Virus record (IMG/VR): IMGVR_UViG_3300000575_000007
Coordinates: 1 to 27,686 of that record
Reading direction: 5' to 3' (one strand)
Source of the DNA: a virus
Length of the DNA: 27,686 nucleotides
Shown here: positions 15,206-23,654 of the stretch, one piece after another
How the letters are laid out: the number at the start of each line of letters is the position of its first letter
Numbering within the stretch: position 1 is the first letter of the stretch
Position numbers and translations under genes: made by a program
The notes under the pieces: model-generated
What the model was told of the DNA's origin: nothing
Databases searched by the model: none
The model's input: the letters and a program-made list of their open reading frames with translations, nothing else

Positions 15206-16939
15206 ATGTCTTGGAAAAAGTATTTTAACCCCGTTAACACAGCAAATAACAAATCTGGAGAATTTTCTCCTCTGGGGGGCGGGTCCAGTTCCACAGTAGG
15301 ACCTGCTAGTTCTAATTATAATTCATATCTTCCAGAAGTTTACATAGGATCACCCAACAGAATAGAAAGATACGGCCATTACAACACAATGGATCTTGAC
15401 TCTGAGGTCAATGCTGCACTCGATATACTAGCAGAATTTTGCACTCAGGTAAACGAACAAAACGGAACTGCTTTTAGATTTAATTTTCACAAAACTGCTA
15501 GTAGCTCTGAAATACAAATTTTAAGCGAATATCTAAAGCAGTGGTACAAATTAAACAAGTTTGAAACCAGAATGTTTCGCATGATTCGCAACATATTCAA
15601 ATACGGAGATCAGATTTTTCTTAGAGATCCTGAAACAAAAAAACTGTTTCATATTGAACCTGGTAAACTAAAAAGAATCATTGTAAACGAAAGCGAAGGC
15701 AAGATTCCAGAACAGTATATTGTGGATGATATTAACTTTAACTTTAAAAATCTTGTTGCAACAAAACCTCAACGAACAACAGGCAACATCTATGGCGGAG
15801 GCTCGGGCTATCTGCAGGGCGGAGCAAGAGGCTTAGCAGGCGATGCTCCCACACAAGCAGGATCACGGTTCCAGTTGGATGAAAAAGAAACTGCTGTGGA
15901 TGCTAAGCATATTCTGCATCTTTCTCTGTCAGAAGGCCTAGACCCAAATTACCCGTTTGGAAATTCTCTGCTGGAAACTGTTTTCAAAGTCTACAAGCAA
16001 AAAGAACTGCTGGAAGATGCTATTATAATCTACAGAGTGCAACGTGCTCCTGAAAGAAGAGTATTTTATGTTGACGTAGGTAATATGCCCCCTCACCTTG
16101 CTATGCAGTTTGTGGAAAGAGTAAAAACCGAAATTCATCAGCGAAGAATTCCTTCTGCAACAGGTGGTGGACAAAATGTTATTGACAGTTCTTATAATCC
16201 TCTTTCTATTCATGAAGATTATTTCTTCCCCCAATCCGCGGAGGGAAGAGGATCCAAAGTTGAAACACTGCCAGGAGGCACAAACCTTGGTGAGATAGAC
16301 GATCTAAGATATTTTACTAACAAACTGGTACGCGGGTTAAGGATACCGTCTTCCTATTTGCCCACAGGAGCAGAAGAAAGTGCCACAAGTTACAACGATG
16401 GCAGAGTTGGCACAGCTTATATTCAGGAACTGAGATTCAATACCTACTGCGAAAGGCTTCAGGGCCTTGTAATAGAAGGACTAAATGAAGAATTCAAACG
16501 ATACTTGTTGGAAAAAGGTGTAAACATAGACACAAACATGTTTGACCTGGCATTTGAACCGCCTCAAAACTTTGCTAGTTATCGTCAAGCAGAACTTGAT
16601 AACTCAAGAGTACCAACCTTTGGTCAGATGAGTGCTATACCATATATTTCCAATCGATTTGCTCTTAAGAGATTCCTTGGTTTAACAGACGAAGAAATAG
16701 CAGAAAACGAAAAGCTCTGGCGTGAAGAAAACGATGATGCAGTTGATATTGCACCTAGCGACGCAGAAGCAGAAATGCGAAGTGCCGGAATTAGCAGTGC
16801 AGGCCTGGAGGGCGATCTGGAAGGCATGGAAGACGAAGCACCACCGGAAGAAGGCGAGTTCGGCGGTGACGCAGAAGGCCCAGGGACTGCAACAGGCGAA
16901 GAACTAGGCGGCGGCGATGCAGGAGGAGAAAGCGACTAA
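15206..16939 (+). CDS. 20: gp20 portal vertex protein
   Basis: A 577-residue protein with the recognisable portal pattern: NRIERYGHYNTMDLDSEVNA, ALDILAEFCTQVNEQNGT, FRMIRNIFKYGDQIFLRDPE, FGNSLLETVFKVYKQKELLE and IIYRVQRAPERRVFYVDVGN, then LRIPSSYLPTG. Length is close to T4 gp20 (524). Twelve copies form the DNA entry portal and nucleate prohead assembly. The last 60 residues are acidic and G-rich (EMEDEAPPEEGEFGG-like), a likely disordered tail. It starts 3 bases after the tape measure gene and is the first gene of the head cassette. Confidence 0.95.
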   Translation: MSWKKYFNPVNTANNKSGEFSPLGGGSSSTVGPASSNYNSYLPEVYIGSPNRIERYGHYNTMDLDSEVNAALDILAEFCTQVNEQNGTAFRFNFHKTASSSEIQILSEYLKQWYKLNKFETRMFRMIRNIFKYGDQIFLRDPETKKLFHIEPGKLKRIIVNESEGKIPEQYIVDDINFNFKNLVATKPQRTTGNIYGGGSGYLQGGARGLAGDAPTQAGSRFQLDEKETAVDAKHILHLSLSEGLDPNYPFGNSLLETVFKVYKQKELLEDAIIIYRVQRAPERRVFYVDVGNMPPHLAMQFVERVKTEIHQRRIPSATGGGQNVIDSSYNPLSIHEDYFFPQSAEGRGSKVETLPGGTNLGEIDDLRYFTNKLVRGLRIPSSYLPTGAEESATSYNDGRVGTAYIQELRFNTYCERLQGLVIEGLNEEFKRYLLEKGVNIDTNMFDLAFEPPQNFASYRQAELDNSRVPTFGQMSAIPYISNRFALKRFLGLTDEEIAENEKLWREENDDAVDIAPSDAEAEMRSAGISSAGLEGDLEGMEDEAPPEEGEFGGDAEGPGTATGEELGGGDAGGESD

Positions 16940-16952
16940 GCTAAATACTGCT

Positions 16953-17201
16953 ATGATATTGCGTGAACTTTTTTACTTTGATAGACAAACGATGGAACCA
17001 GGTGAAGACGAACGTTATTCTCCTGAATACGACGATTCTGTAGTAGATCTAGATGATGTAAGAAAGACACGTCTTACTCTGCGTCAAATCAACAGAGTTC
17101 GCAAAAGTGCAGAATTGCATACTCAGGAAAAAGAAAAAGAGCTGGTTTTTGTTAGACAAATGTACGGACTAGCTGCTCAGGCTGAACAAGGCATGATCTA
17201 A
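16953..17201 (+). CDS. Small protein between gp20 and gp21 cluster, unassigned (possible prohead core/internal protein)
   Basis: An 82-residue protein starting MILRELFYFDRQTMEPGED, then SVVDLDDVRKTRLTLRQINR and a charged helix QEKEKELVFVRQMYGLAAQA. I chose the ATG at 16953 because the N-terminus MILREL resembles that of the 11095 gene and because the earlier ATG at 16917 would add residues read through the gp20 end. Neither start has a well-placed ribosome binding site. It occupies the position where T4 has gp67/gp68. It overlaps the next gene by one base (TAATG). Function unknown; a core role is inference from place and size. Confidence 0.65.
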   Translation: MILRELFYFDRQTMEPGEDERYSPEYDDSVVDLDDVRKTRLTLRQINRVRKSAELHTQEKEKELVFVRQMYGLAAQAEQGMI

Positions 17202-17905
17202 TGCCTAAAATTGACAAAGGTCAATACTCAAAAGCCGAATGGCAGAGAATTAAACAGCAGCGACGCATACAAAAAACCCTTCCCAAATCCAATCAGTCTC
17301 CAAAAACATCTTATGAGTACAAAACAGCATTTGTGCTAGGCAATGGTGTCTCAAGAAAACCTGTGGATCCTGAAGATATACAGCAGTACGGAACAACCTA
17401 TGGATGTAATGCTCTGTATCGATCCTTTTCCCCTGATTATCTGGTAGCAGTAGATGTGAAAATGATAGCAGAAATCAACAAGCACGGTTATCAGCACAAT
17501 CACGAAGTTTGGACAAATCCAAACAAATCCTACAAGGCAATGAAAAATTTAAACTTTTTTCATCCAGCAAAAGGCTGGAGTTCAGGACCAACTGCATTAT
17601 GGCTTGCAAGTCAGCACGGTTATTCAAGAATTTTCGTATTAGGTTTTGACTATCAGGGACTGGAAGAAGGCAAACGATTTAATAACATTTACGCAGACAC
17701 TGTTAATTATAAAAAAAGTCGTGACCCTGCAACCTTCTATGGAAACTGGTTACGTCAGACCAGAACCGTCGTAAAAGATCATCCGGACATACAGTACATT
17801 AGAGTAATACAAGCAGATAATTTTTGTCCTGATGAACTAAATAGATTTGATAATTTTAAAACAGTTTATATTGAAGATTTCCAAAAAATCTTTGATCTTA
17901 CCTAA
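17201..17905 (+). CDS. Sialyltransferase/DUF115-like Rossmann-fold protein in the head cassette
   Basis: A 234-residue protein. After a basic N-terminal 40 residues it shows FVLGNGVSRKPVDPEDI (about 45-61), a nucleotide-sugar type glycine loop; TYGCNALYRSFSPDYLVAVD; and later GWSSGPTALWLASQHGYSRI followed by FVLGFDYQG. The order GNG-x-S...CN-x-x-Y...SG...GY-x-x-I-x-x-x-G-x-D is that of Campylobacter CstII-like sialyltransferases (GT42) and the related MptE/DUF115 group. It might glycosylate a virion protein or a host glycan, or have lost catalysis; no T4 counterpart exists at this place. It is translationally coupled to the gene before (TAATG). Family resemblance is by pattern only. Confidence 0.55.
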   Translation: MPKIDKGQYSKAEWQRIKQQRRIQKTLPKSNQSPKTSYEYKTAFVLGNGVSRKPVDPEDIQQYGTTYGCNALYRSFSPDYLVAVDVKMIAEINKHGYQHNHEVWTNPNKSYKAMKNLNFFHPAKGWSSGPTALWLASQHGYSRIFVLGFDYQGLEEGKRFNNIYADTVNYKKSRDPATFYGNWLRQTRTVVKDHPDIQYIRVIQADNFCPDELNRFDNFKTVYIEDFQKIFDLT

Positions 17906-18013
17906 AATCACACCAAAAAGGCTCATTTTGAGCTGAAATCCCCACGGTTTTTGTGCATATGTGTAAATAATAATGACAGCCTATCATAGGTACTACATTT
18001 ATAGGAGTAAAAA
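17906..18013 (+). promoter_or_regulatory. Intergenic leader of the prohead core gene with a possible late box
   Basis: 108 non-coding bases: a weak hairpin GCTCA-TTT-TGAGC (17921-17933), a late-type box TGTAAATA (17962-17969), a small inverted repeat CCTAT-C-ATAGG (17981-17991 region) and TAGGAG 7-12 bases before the ATG at 18014. Likely start of a gp67-21-22-23 transcript. Confidence 0.45.
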
Positions 18014-18934
18014 ATGAATAAATTTGAAGAAATGCTTGAGCGTCTTATCAATGAAGACAAGGCAGGCGCAGAAGAACTTTTCCACGAAATTGTGGTAGAA
18101 AAATCCAGATCAATCTATGAAAATCTACTAGCAGAAGATTACGAAGAAGACGAAGAAGTTGAAGAAGCTGATCACGACGACGAAGACGACGAGGACGACG
18201 AAGAAGTTTCCGAAGACTTTGACCTAGACGAATTTGAAGTTGCCGATGAAGATCCAATGGCTGCAATGGGCGGTGACGAAACTGACGAGCTCGAAATGGA
18301 CATAAGCATGGACGACGAAGGCAGCGAAATGGACACGGACATGGACATGGACGACGAAGGCGAAGAAGAGCTAGAGGATCGTGTTGTTGACATTGAAGAT
18401 GCTCTAGACGAACTAAAAGCTGAGTTCGAAAAAATGATGGGTGACGAGGAACCCACAGACGACGCCGACGACGAAGGCGAAGAAATGGACATGGACATGG
18501 AAATCGACGCCGAAGACGACGAAGACGAAGACATGGACATGGACGACACGGACGACGAAGCAGAAAAAGAATCCTTTGATCCCACTGACCAAGTTGCTAC
18601 TATGCGTGAATACGTAGAAAAAGTCACTGCCAAAATGGGAGACGACGGCGTTCAAAAACAAAGCACAGTAGCAGGCAAGAACGATATGGGAGGCACTGCC
18701 GCTAACATTGCTCGTGCTGACACAGAAAATGGCGTCGAAGCAAACAAAGGCAACCTAAAAGGTTCTGCACTAAGTGATCAGAACGCCAAAGAAGAAAACA
18801 TGGGAAATGTTAATGTTCCAGGCGGCAAAGCTTCAAAATCAATGAAGAATCAGCCAAAAGGCCACGGAGCAGAAAAGAAAGGTTCAGGTGAAACTGCTGA
18901 CAACAAGCAGTCTACACTAAGAGCCAGAAAATAA
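18014..18934 (+). CDS. 67: gp67-like acidic prohead core protein, greatly extended
   Basis: The first 45 residues, MNKFEEMLERLINEDKAG followed by AEELFHEIVVEKSRSIYENL, resemble the start of T4 gp67, which likewise passes into a D/E-rich tail. Residues about 42-200 are almost pure acidic sequence with MDMD and DDEDDE runs and an embedded helix RVVDIEDALDELKAEFEKMM; residues about 200-306 are G/N/K-rich and disordered. T4 gp67 is only about 80 residues, so this is nearly four times as long. gp67 is a major core component, cut to small acidic peptides by gp21 during maturation. It sits just before gp21 as in T4 (20-67-68-21-22-23). Confidence rests on the N-terminal match, composition and order. 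Confidence 0.7.
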   Translation: MNKFEEMLERLINEDKAGAEELFHEIVVEKSRSIYENLLAEDYEEDEEVEEADHDDEDDEDDEEVSEDFDLDEFEVADEDPMAAMGGDETDELEMDISMDDEGSEMDTDMDMDDEGEEELEDRVVDIEDALDELKAEFEKMMGDEEPTDDADDEGEEMDMDMEIDAEDDEDEDMDMDDTDDEAEKESFDPTDQVATMREYVEKVTAKMGDDGVQKQSTVAGKNDMGGTAANIARADTENGVEANKGNLKGSALSDQNAKEENMGNVNVPGGKASKSMKNQPKGHGAEKKGSGETADNKQSTLRARK

Positions 18935-18943
18935 GGAAACAGG

Positions 18944-19570
18944 ATGACAACTGCTTTAAGAGAACAGCTATCCTTTGATCAAGCAGGCATTGTTGTTGAG
19001 AATGCCAATGAAGGCAAAGACCTCTATATGAAAGGAATTTGCATTCAGGGCGGGGTAAGAAACGCTAACCAGCGTGTTTATCCTGTAAATGAAATTGGTA
19101 GAGCTGTCAAAACCCTTAACGACCAGATTGGCGGAGGGTATTCTGTGCTCGGCGAAGTAGATCATCCAGAAGGTCTTACTGTAAATCTAGATCGTGTCAG
19201 CCACATGATTACAGAAATGTGGATGGATGGATCAAATGGTTATGGCAAGATGAAGATTTTACCAACCCCTATGGGACAACTAGTAAAAACCATGCTGGAA
19301 AGCGGCGTGAAACTGGGTGTTAGCAGCAGGGGTTCAGGTAATGTAAGCGAAGACGGTCGCAACGAAGTAAGTGATTTTGAGATCATTACTGTTGACGTTG
19401 TAGCTCAACCAAGTGCTCCAGGGGCTTATCCAACGCCTATTTATGAGCATCTTATGAATGCCCGAGGAGGGTATAAGGCTTATGAACTTGCACAGGCAAC
19501 TAGACAAGACCCCAAGGCACAAAAATATCTAAAAGAATCGTTGATTAATATAATCAACAGACTCCAATAA
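18944..19570 (+). CDS. 21: gp21 prohead core protease
   Basis: A 208-residue serine protease of the phage prohead type. Visible: GGVRNANQRVYP, YSVLGEVDHPEGLTVNLDRV with the probable catalytic His (H74), and KLGVSSRGSGNV with the probable catalytic Ser (S127 or S128), followed by SDFEIITVDVVAQPSAPGA with a possible third residue D151. T4 gp21 cuts scaffold, core and capsid proteins after (L/I)-x-E during head maturation. Length is close to T4 gp21 (212). AGGAAACAGG lies upstream; the gene starts 9 bases after the acidic core gene and 13 bases before gp22. Confidence 0.93.
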   Translation: MTTALREQLSFDQAGIVVENANEGKDLYMKGICIQGGVRNANQRVYPVNEIGRAVKTLNDQIGGGYSVLGEVDHPEGLTVNLDRVSHMITEMWMDGSNGYGKMKILPTPMGQLVKTMLESGVKLGVSSRGSGNVSEDGRNEVSDFEIITVDVVAQPSAPGAYPTPIYEHLMNARGGYKAYELAQATRQDPKAQKYLKESLINIINRLQ

Positions 19571-19583
19571 CAGGAGAAAATAT

Positions 19584-20678
19584 ATGTTGGACGCACTAAA
19601 AACACTATTTGAAAACGACGTAGTTTCCGAAGACGTGCGTGCCCAAATCGAAGAAGCTTGGGAAACCAAGGTCAAAGAAAACCGTCAGCAGGTAACTGCT
19701 GAACTGCGAGAAGAGTTTGCACAGAAGTACGAACACGACAAGCAGACTATGGTTGAAGCAGTTGACCAAATGGTTTCTGAGCAACTTGCATCTGAAATTG
19801 AAGAGTTTAAGGAAGACCGCAACCAGCTTGCTGAAGCAAAAGCCAAATATGCAGTAAAAATGCGTGAAAACGCAGACCTGCTAAAGACTTTTGTGCAAAA
19901 ACAGCTTGCTAACGAAATTTCAGAACTACATCAGGATCAAAAAACAGTTGCTGAAAAGTTCAGTACACTGGAAGATTTTGTTGTGGAGGCACTGTCTAAG
20001 GAACTATCAGAATTCTACGAAGACAAGAAAGATCTTGCAGAAACCAAGGTTAAGCTTGTTAGAGAAGCAAAAGAAAAATTTGCAACTCTGCAGAAGAATT
20101 TTGTTAAAGAAAGTGCTCGCTCAGTATCTCGAGCAGTTGAAAAAGGTCTTACCAAAGAAATTTCTCAGCTCAAGGAAGATATCGAAGCAGCACGCAAAAA
20201 TGATTTTGGACGCAGACTATTTGAAGCATTTGCTAGTGAATACACCACAAGCTATCTCAATGACAAGTCCGAAACTTCCAAGCTAATGAAAGTAGTTGAT
20301 ACAAAAGATCAACAGCTTGCAGAAGCAAAAGCTCTTGCAGCAAAAGCTCGAAAGCTTGCGGAAAAGCAGAAGCAGGAAAACAAGCGTATTCTTGCAGAAG
20401 CACAGAGAAAAGAAACAATTAATGATCTAGTTGCTCCTTTATCCAAGGATCAAAAAGACATTATGACAGACTTACTGGAAAGCGTTCAAACGCCAAAGCT
20501 ACGCTCAGCGTTTGATAGGTACCTACCGGCAGTGATTGACGGTAATACTCCAGCGAAGCAGAAGGCACCTCTTACAGAAGGCAAAGAAATAACAGGCAAT
20601 CGTGATGAGTCAGTCACACAAAAACAAGCAAACGACGGTAACGTAGTAGATCTTCGTCGTTTAGCAGGAATAAACTAA
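19584..20678 (+). CDS. 22: gp22 prohead scaffold (major core) protein
   Basis: A 364-residue, almost wholly helical and highly charged protein lying between gp21 and gp23 as in T4 (gp22, 269 aa). The centre contains an irregular internal repeat: EIEEFKED (71-78), EISELHQD (111-118), ELSEFYED (140-147) and EISQLKED (192-199), each preceded by a hydrophobic heptad pattern such as FVQKQLAN or FVVEALSK, fitting a long coiled coil. A conserved-looking C-terminal block NDLVAPLSKDQKDIMTDLLE and a disordered tail follow. It forms the inner core on which gp23 assembles and is degraded by gp21. AGGAGA precedes the ATG by 6-7 bases. Confidence 0.9.
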   Translation: MLDALKTLFENDVVSEDVRAQIEEAWETKVKENRQQVTAELREEFAQKYEHDKQTMVEAVDQMVSEQLASEIEEFKEDRNQLAEAKAKYAVKMRENADLLKTFVQKQLANEISELHQDQKTVAEKFSTLEDFVVEALSKELSEFYEDKKDLAETKVKLVREAKEKFATLQKNFVKESARSVSRAVEKGLTKEISQLKEDIEAARKNDFGRRLFEAFASEYTTSYLNDKSETSKLMKVVDTKDQQLAEAKALAAKARKLAEKQKQENKRILAEAQRKETINDLVAPLSKDQKDIMTDLLESVQTPKLRSAFDRYLPAVIDGNTPAKQKAPLTEGKEITGNRDESVTQKQANDGNVVDLRRLAGIN

Positions 20679-20690
20679 GGAGATATTCAA

Positions 20691-21872
20691 ATGTCAGAAC
20701 TACTAGAAAGTCGCTGGCAGGACACCAAGAAAGCACTCATGGAAGGCCTAAACGGTAACAAGGCCAAGATCATGGAGACTACACTTGAGAACACACGCAA
20801 GTACTTGTCAGAAAGTGCTACAGCGGGTGCTACTTCTGCCGGTAATGTCGCAACTCTAAACAGAGTTATCCTACCAGTCATTAGACGTGTTATGCCAACC
20901 GTTATTGCTAACGAGCTAGTTGGTGTTCAGCCTATGACCGGTCCAGTTGGACAGATTCACACACTGCGTGTACGTTATGCTGATTCAGTAGACGTAGCCG
21001 GAGGAACGTCCACAACTGCTGGTGAAGAAGCACTGTCACCATTCAAGATTGCTGAAGCCTACTCTGGTAATGAAGCAGATCCAGCATCAGCTGCTGCTAC
21101 TTCAAGCCTAGAAGGTCAGCCAGGTAACAGACTCAGCATACAGATCTTGAAGCAAACTGTAGAAGCCAAAACTCGTAAGCTCAGTGCACGCTGGACTTTC
21201 GAATCTGCACAGGACGCTCAAAGCCAGCACGGCATTGACGTTGAAGCAGAAGTAATGGCTGCTCTTGCTCAGGAAATCACTGCTGAAATTGACCAGGAAG
21301 TTCTTGCTTCTCTCAATAACCTAGCAGGCACAGCAAGCGAAACTTACGATCAGAGCGCAGTATCTGGTACTGCTACTTTCGTTGGTGACGAACACGCTGC
21401 TCTAGCTGTTCAGATCAACAGAGTAAGCAACCTCATTGCTCAGCGTACACGTCGTGGTGCAGGTAACTGGTGTGTGGTTTCACCATTCACTCTTACTATC
21501 CTGCAGAGTGCAACTACATCTGCATTTGCACGTACCACTGAAGGTACCTTTGAAGCACCAACCAATACCAAAATGGTTGGTACACTCAACAATGCAATGA
21601 GAGTGTATGTTAACACATATGCAAGAGATAACTCACCTGTATTGGTTGGTTATAAAGGCTCAAGCGAGAGTGATGCAGCAGCATTCTACTGCCCATATAT
21701 TCCGCTAATGAGCTCAGGCGTTGTATTGGATCCAAGCACATTCGAGCCGGTTGTCAGCTTTATGACACGTTATGGCTACGTTGAGCTATCCAATACTGCT
21801 AGTTCGTTAGGTAACGCAGCAGATTACCTCGGTAAAGTTGCTATCCAAAACGCAGACGTTAGCTTTAGCTAA
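20691..21872 (+). CDS. 23: gp23 major capsid protein
   Basis: A 393-residue protein with the T4-type capsid sequence: LNRVILPVIRRVMPTVIANE, LVGVQPMTGPVGQIHTLRVR, LKQTVEAKTRKLSARWTFES and the C-terminal FMTRYGYVELSN. It is shorter than T4 gp23 (521), as in marine T4-like phages. The first 41 residues form a scaffold-like N-terminus ending KYLSE|S, an (L/I)-x-E site where gp21 would cut to give the mature shell subunit beginning at S42. AAGGAGA lies 8-14 bases before the ATG. Codon use is more GC3-rich than in neighbours such as the homing endonuclease, as expected of a highly expressed gene. The gene ends 21 bases before a strong terminator. Confidence 0.97.
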   Translation: MSELLESRWQDTKKALMEGLNGNKAKIMETTLENTRKYLSESATAGATSAGNVATLNRVILPVIRRVMPTVIANELVGVQPMTGPVGQIHTLRVRYADSVDVAGGTSTTAGEEALSPFKIAEAYSGNEADPASAAATSSLEGQPGNRLSIQILKQTVEAKTRKLSARWTFESAQDAQSQHGIDVEAEVMAALAQEITAEIDQEVLASLNNLAGTASETYDQSAVSGTATFVGDEHAALAVQINRVSNLIAQRTRRGAGNWCVVSPFTLTILQSATTSAFARTTEGTFEAPTNTKMVGTLNNAMRVYVNTYARDNSPVLVGYKGSSESDAAAFYCPYIPLMSSGVVLDPSTFEPVVSFMTRYGYVELSNTASSLGNAADYLGKVAIQNADVSFS

Positions 21873-21892
21873 TAGAATATTTTTATATTCGG

Positions 21893-21919
21893 AATAGGGC
21901 CTTCGGGCCCTATTTTTTT
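21893..21919 (+). terminator. Strong Rho-independent terminator after gp23
   Basis: A 9-bp perfect stem AATAGGGCC/GGCCCTATT with a UUCG tetraloop, followed by seven T (21913-21919). It closes the head cassette. Its T run also supplies the first bases of the -35 element of the next promoter. Confidence 0.92.
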
Positions 21920-21946
21920 GACTTTTGTACATACATAATATATACT
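21918..21946 (+). promoter_or_regulatory. sigma70-type promoter for the second homing endonuclease
   Basis: TTGACT (21918-21923), 17-base spacer, TATACT (21941-21946), with the ATG at 21965. It overlaps the end of the gp23 terminator, so the endonuclease has its own transcription start insulated from the head operon. The -35 region TTGACTTTTGT is identical to that before gp47. Confidence 0.75.
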
Positions 21947-21964
21947 AAAAAGCAAAGGCATGTA

Positions 21965-23533
21965 ATGAAAGACCAAATACTAGAGATAGTTGAACAACAT
22001 CCAAAACAATTTTCTCAAATAATAAAAAGAGACAAACAGTTGTATTCTTGCATAAAAGATTCTCATGGGGACTCAATTGCAGAAAAAGCATATAATACTG
22101 TTTATCACGAGTCACAAATTTGCAAAAATAATTCGCACAAAAAGTTTCGATCTTTTCGGCAAGGATACGGGTTTTGTGGTTCCAGTAAACAGTGTGCATG
22201 TGCAAGAGAATCTGTAAGTCAAAAAGTTTCTGCAGCAAAACAGTCTTATACACCGAATCAAAAAAACTTAATCTCAGAGAAAAGACAGGAAACAAATTTA
22301 AAAAAATATGGTGTTGCTAACACAGCGCAAACCGAAACCGCAAAGGCCAAGCATGCAGAATTCTATGCTGATCAATCAAAAGTAAACACAGCAGTTGAAC
22401 AAGCAAAAAAAACAAAATTGCTAAAATACGGCAATAGCACATATAATAATGCAAAAAAAATCAAACAAACCTGGCAAGAAAAATATAGTGATTCGTACTG
22501 GAACAACTTTTACCCGGACAAAGAACTCGAAACACTAGCAGACAAAAATACACTACTGGAATTATATAAACAAAAAAGCATACCAGAAATTGCACAACAT
22601 TGTAATGTACACATTCAAACTGTGTACAAATATCTCAACAAGCACAAATTGAGAGATCCGTTTTCCAGTTCTGAAGAAACAGAAGTTGTGAAATATTTGC
22701 AAAGCTTGGGCATTCAAAATATTGTTCGCAATACAAGAAAATTACTTCCAAGCAGAAAAGAAATCGACATTTATTTGCCTGATTACAATCTAGCGATTGA
22801 ATACAACGGAGTGTATTGGCATCATGAAGACGTGGACCATATAACAAAATCATATCACGCAGACAAGTTTCAGGAATGCGAAAATCTGGGAATACAGTTA
22901 ATAACAATATTTTCAAATTTTTGGAAATCTCAGCCAAACAGGGTAAAGCAGATATTAAGAAATAGGTTAGGAATCGATGCACAAAAAATCTATGCTAGAA
23001 ACTGTTCGATAGAGTACATTACAACAAAACAAGCAAAAACATTTTTCCAGCAAAACCACATACAAGGATATTCTGTATCCAGTGTTAGATTGGGTTTGTT
23101 TGAAAAAGATCAACTAGTTGCTGCAATGACGTTTTCTAGGCCACGAACCGGAATCGGAAAGTCAGAAAAAGGCTGGGAATTAGTGAGATTTGCATCAAGC
23201 ACAAGAGTAGTAGGAGGTGCTAGCAAACTATTGCGTCACTTTATAAAAGATTATTCTCCAGAATGTGTGATTTCTTATTCGGACAATGAATGGAGCAATG
23301 GAAACCTTTACAAGACACTAGGCTTTGACTTAGAAAGTAATATTCCTGCTAGTTACTGGTATCTCAAACCCAGAGAAGAACGATTTTATCATAGATATAA
23401 TTTTGCAAAACACAAACTTGTAGAAAAAGGGCATGACGCAACGCTAACAGAACGCGAGATAACAAGACAGATTGGACTGTTAAAAGTATGGGATTGCGGC
23501 AAAAAGAAATGGAAATTAAATTGCAAACTGTGA
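21965..23533 (+). CDS. Homing endonuclease, Vsr-like, with C-terminal GNAT-like domain (paralogue of 5327-7072)
   Basis: A 522-residue protein with the same architecture as the gene after gp55. Seen in order: an N-terminal helical domain; a Cys-rich segment FCGSSKQCACARE (about 75-88); KYG repeats (LKKYGVANTAQTETAKAKH and LLKYGNSTYNNAKKIK); a helix-turn-helix-like segment IPEIAQHCNVHIQTVYKYLN; a Vsr-like nuclease with KEIDIY (E266, D268), AIEYNG (E279) and YHADK (H298); and a C-terminal domain (about 375-470) with VVGGASKLLRHFIKDY and SYSDNEWSNGNLYKTLGF, ending VWDCGKKKWKL. It lies directly after gp23, behind its terminator, with its own promoter. The codon use is AT-rich and unlike gp23, in line with independent origin. 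Presumed to cut gp23-linked loci of competing phages; target unknown. Confidence 0.8.
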   Translation: MKDQILEIVEQHPKQFSQIIKRDKQLYSCIKDSHGDSIAEKAYNTVYHESQICKNNSHKKFRSFRQGYGFCGSSKQCACARESVSQKVSAAKQSYTPNQKNLISEKRQETNLKKYGVANTAQTETAKAKHAEFYADQSKVNTAVEQAKKTKLLKYGNSTYNNAKKIKQTWQEKYSDSYWNNFYPDKELETLADKNTLLELYKQKSIPEIAQHCNVHIQTVYKYLNKHKLRDPFSSSEETEVVKYLQSLGIQNIVRNTRKLLPSRKEIDIYLPDYNLAIEYNGVYWHHEDVDHITKSYHADKFQECENLGIQLITIFSNFWKSQPNRVKQILRNRLGIDAQKIYARNCSIEYITTKQAKTFFQQNHIQGYSVSSVRLGLFEKDQLVAAMTFSRPRTGIGKSEKGWELVRFASSTRVVGGASKLLRHFIKDYSPECVISYSDNEWSNGNLYKTLGFDLESNIPASYWYLKPREERFYHRYNFAKHKLVEKGHDATLTEREITRQIGLLKVWDCGKKKWKLNCKL

Positions 23534-23561
23534 AAAACCGATGTTGTGGTCCTGCTAATAA

Positions 23562-23654
23562 ATGTATATAAGCGAAGCAGAAAATCTTTTTCGTGCAGGT
23601 TACAGAAGGTTTTGGACATGTGGTAATCTGGTGTTTGAAAAACAGATCCGATAA
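23562..23654 (+). pseudogene. Probable C-terminal remnant of a third homing endonuclease
   Basis: A 30-codon open frame from ATG at 23562 reads YISEAENLFRAGYRRFWTCG then NLVFEKQIR. The GY-x-x-x-W-x-CG-x-x-V-[FY] end matches the C-termini of both nearby homing endonucleases (GYHKVWDCGQSVYIF and LLKVWDCGKKKW). A stop codon stands immediately before the ATG and no ribosome binding site is visible, so it is more likely the tail of a decayed gene than a separate peptide. An upstream fragment in another frame reads RCCGPANKCI. Confidence 0.5.

Noticed and set aside
16940-16947. Late-type box GCTAAATA before the 16953 gene
   Set aside because: A start 5-6 bases downstream would fall at the ATG itself, leaving no leader; kept only as a curiosity.
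17921-17933. Hairpin GCTCA-TTT-TGAGC as terminator
   Set aside because: Short stem and no T run after it.
18172-18633. Minus-strand frame of 153 codons made almost only of Ser and Met
   Set aside because: It is the antisense of the GAC/GAA-rich acidic tract of the gp67-like gene.
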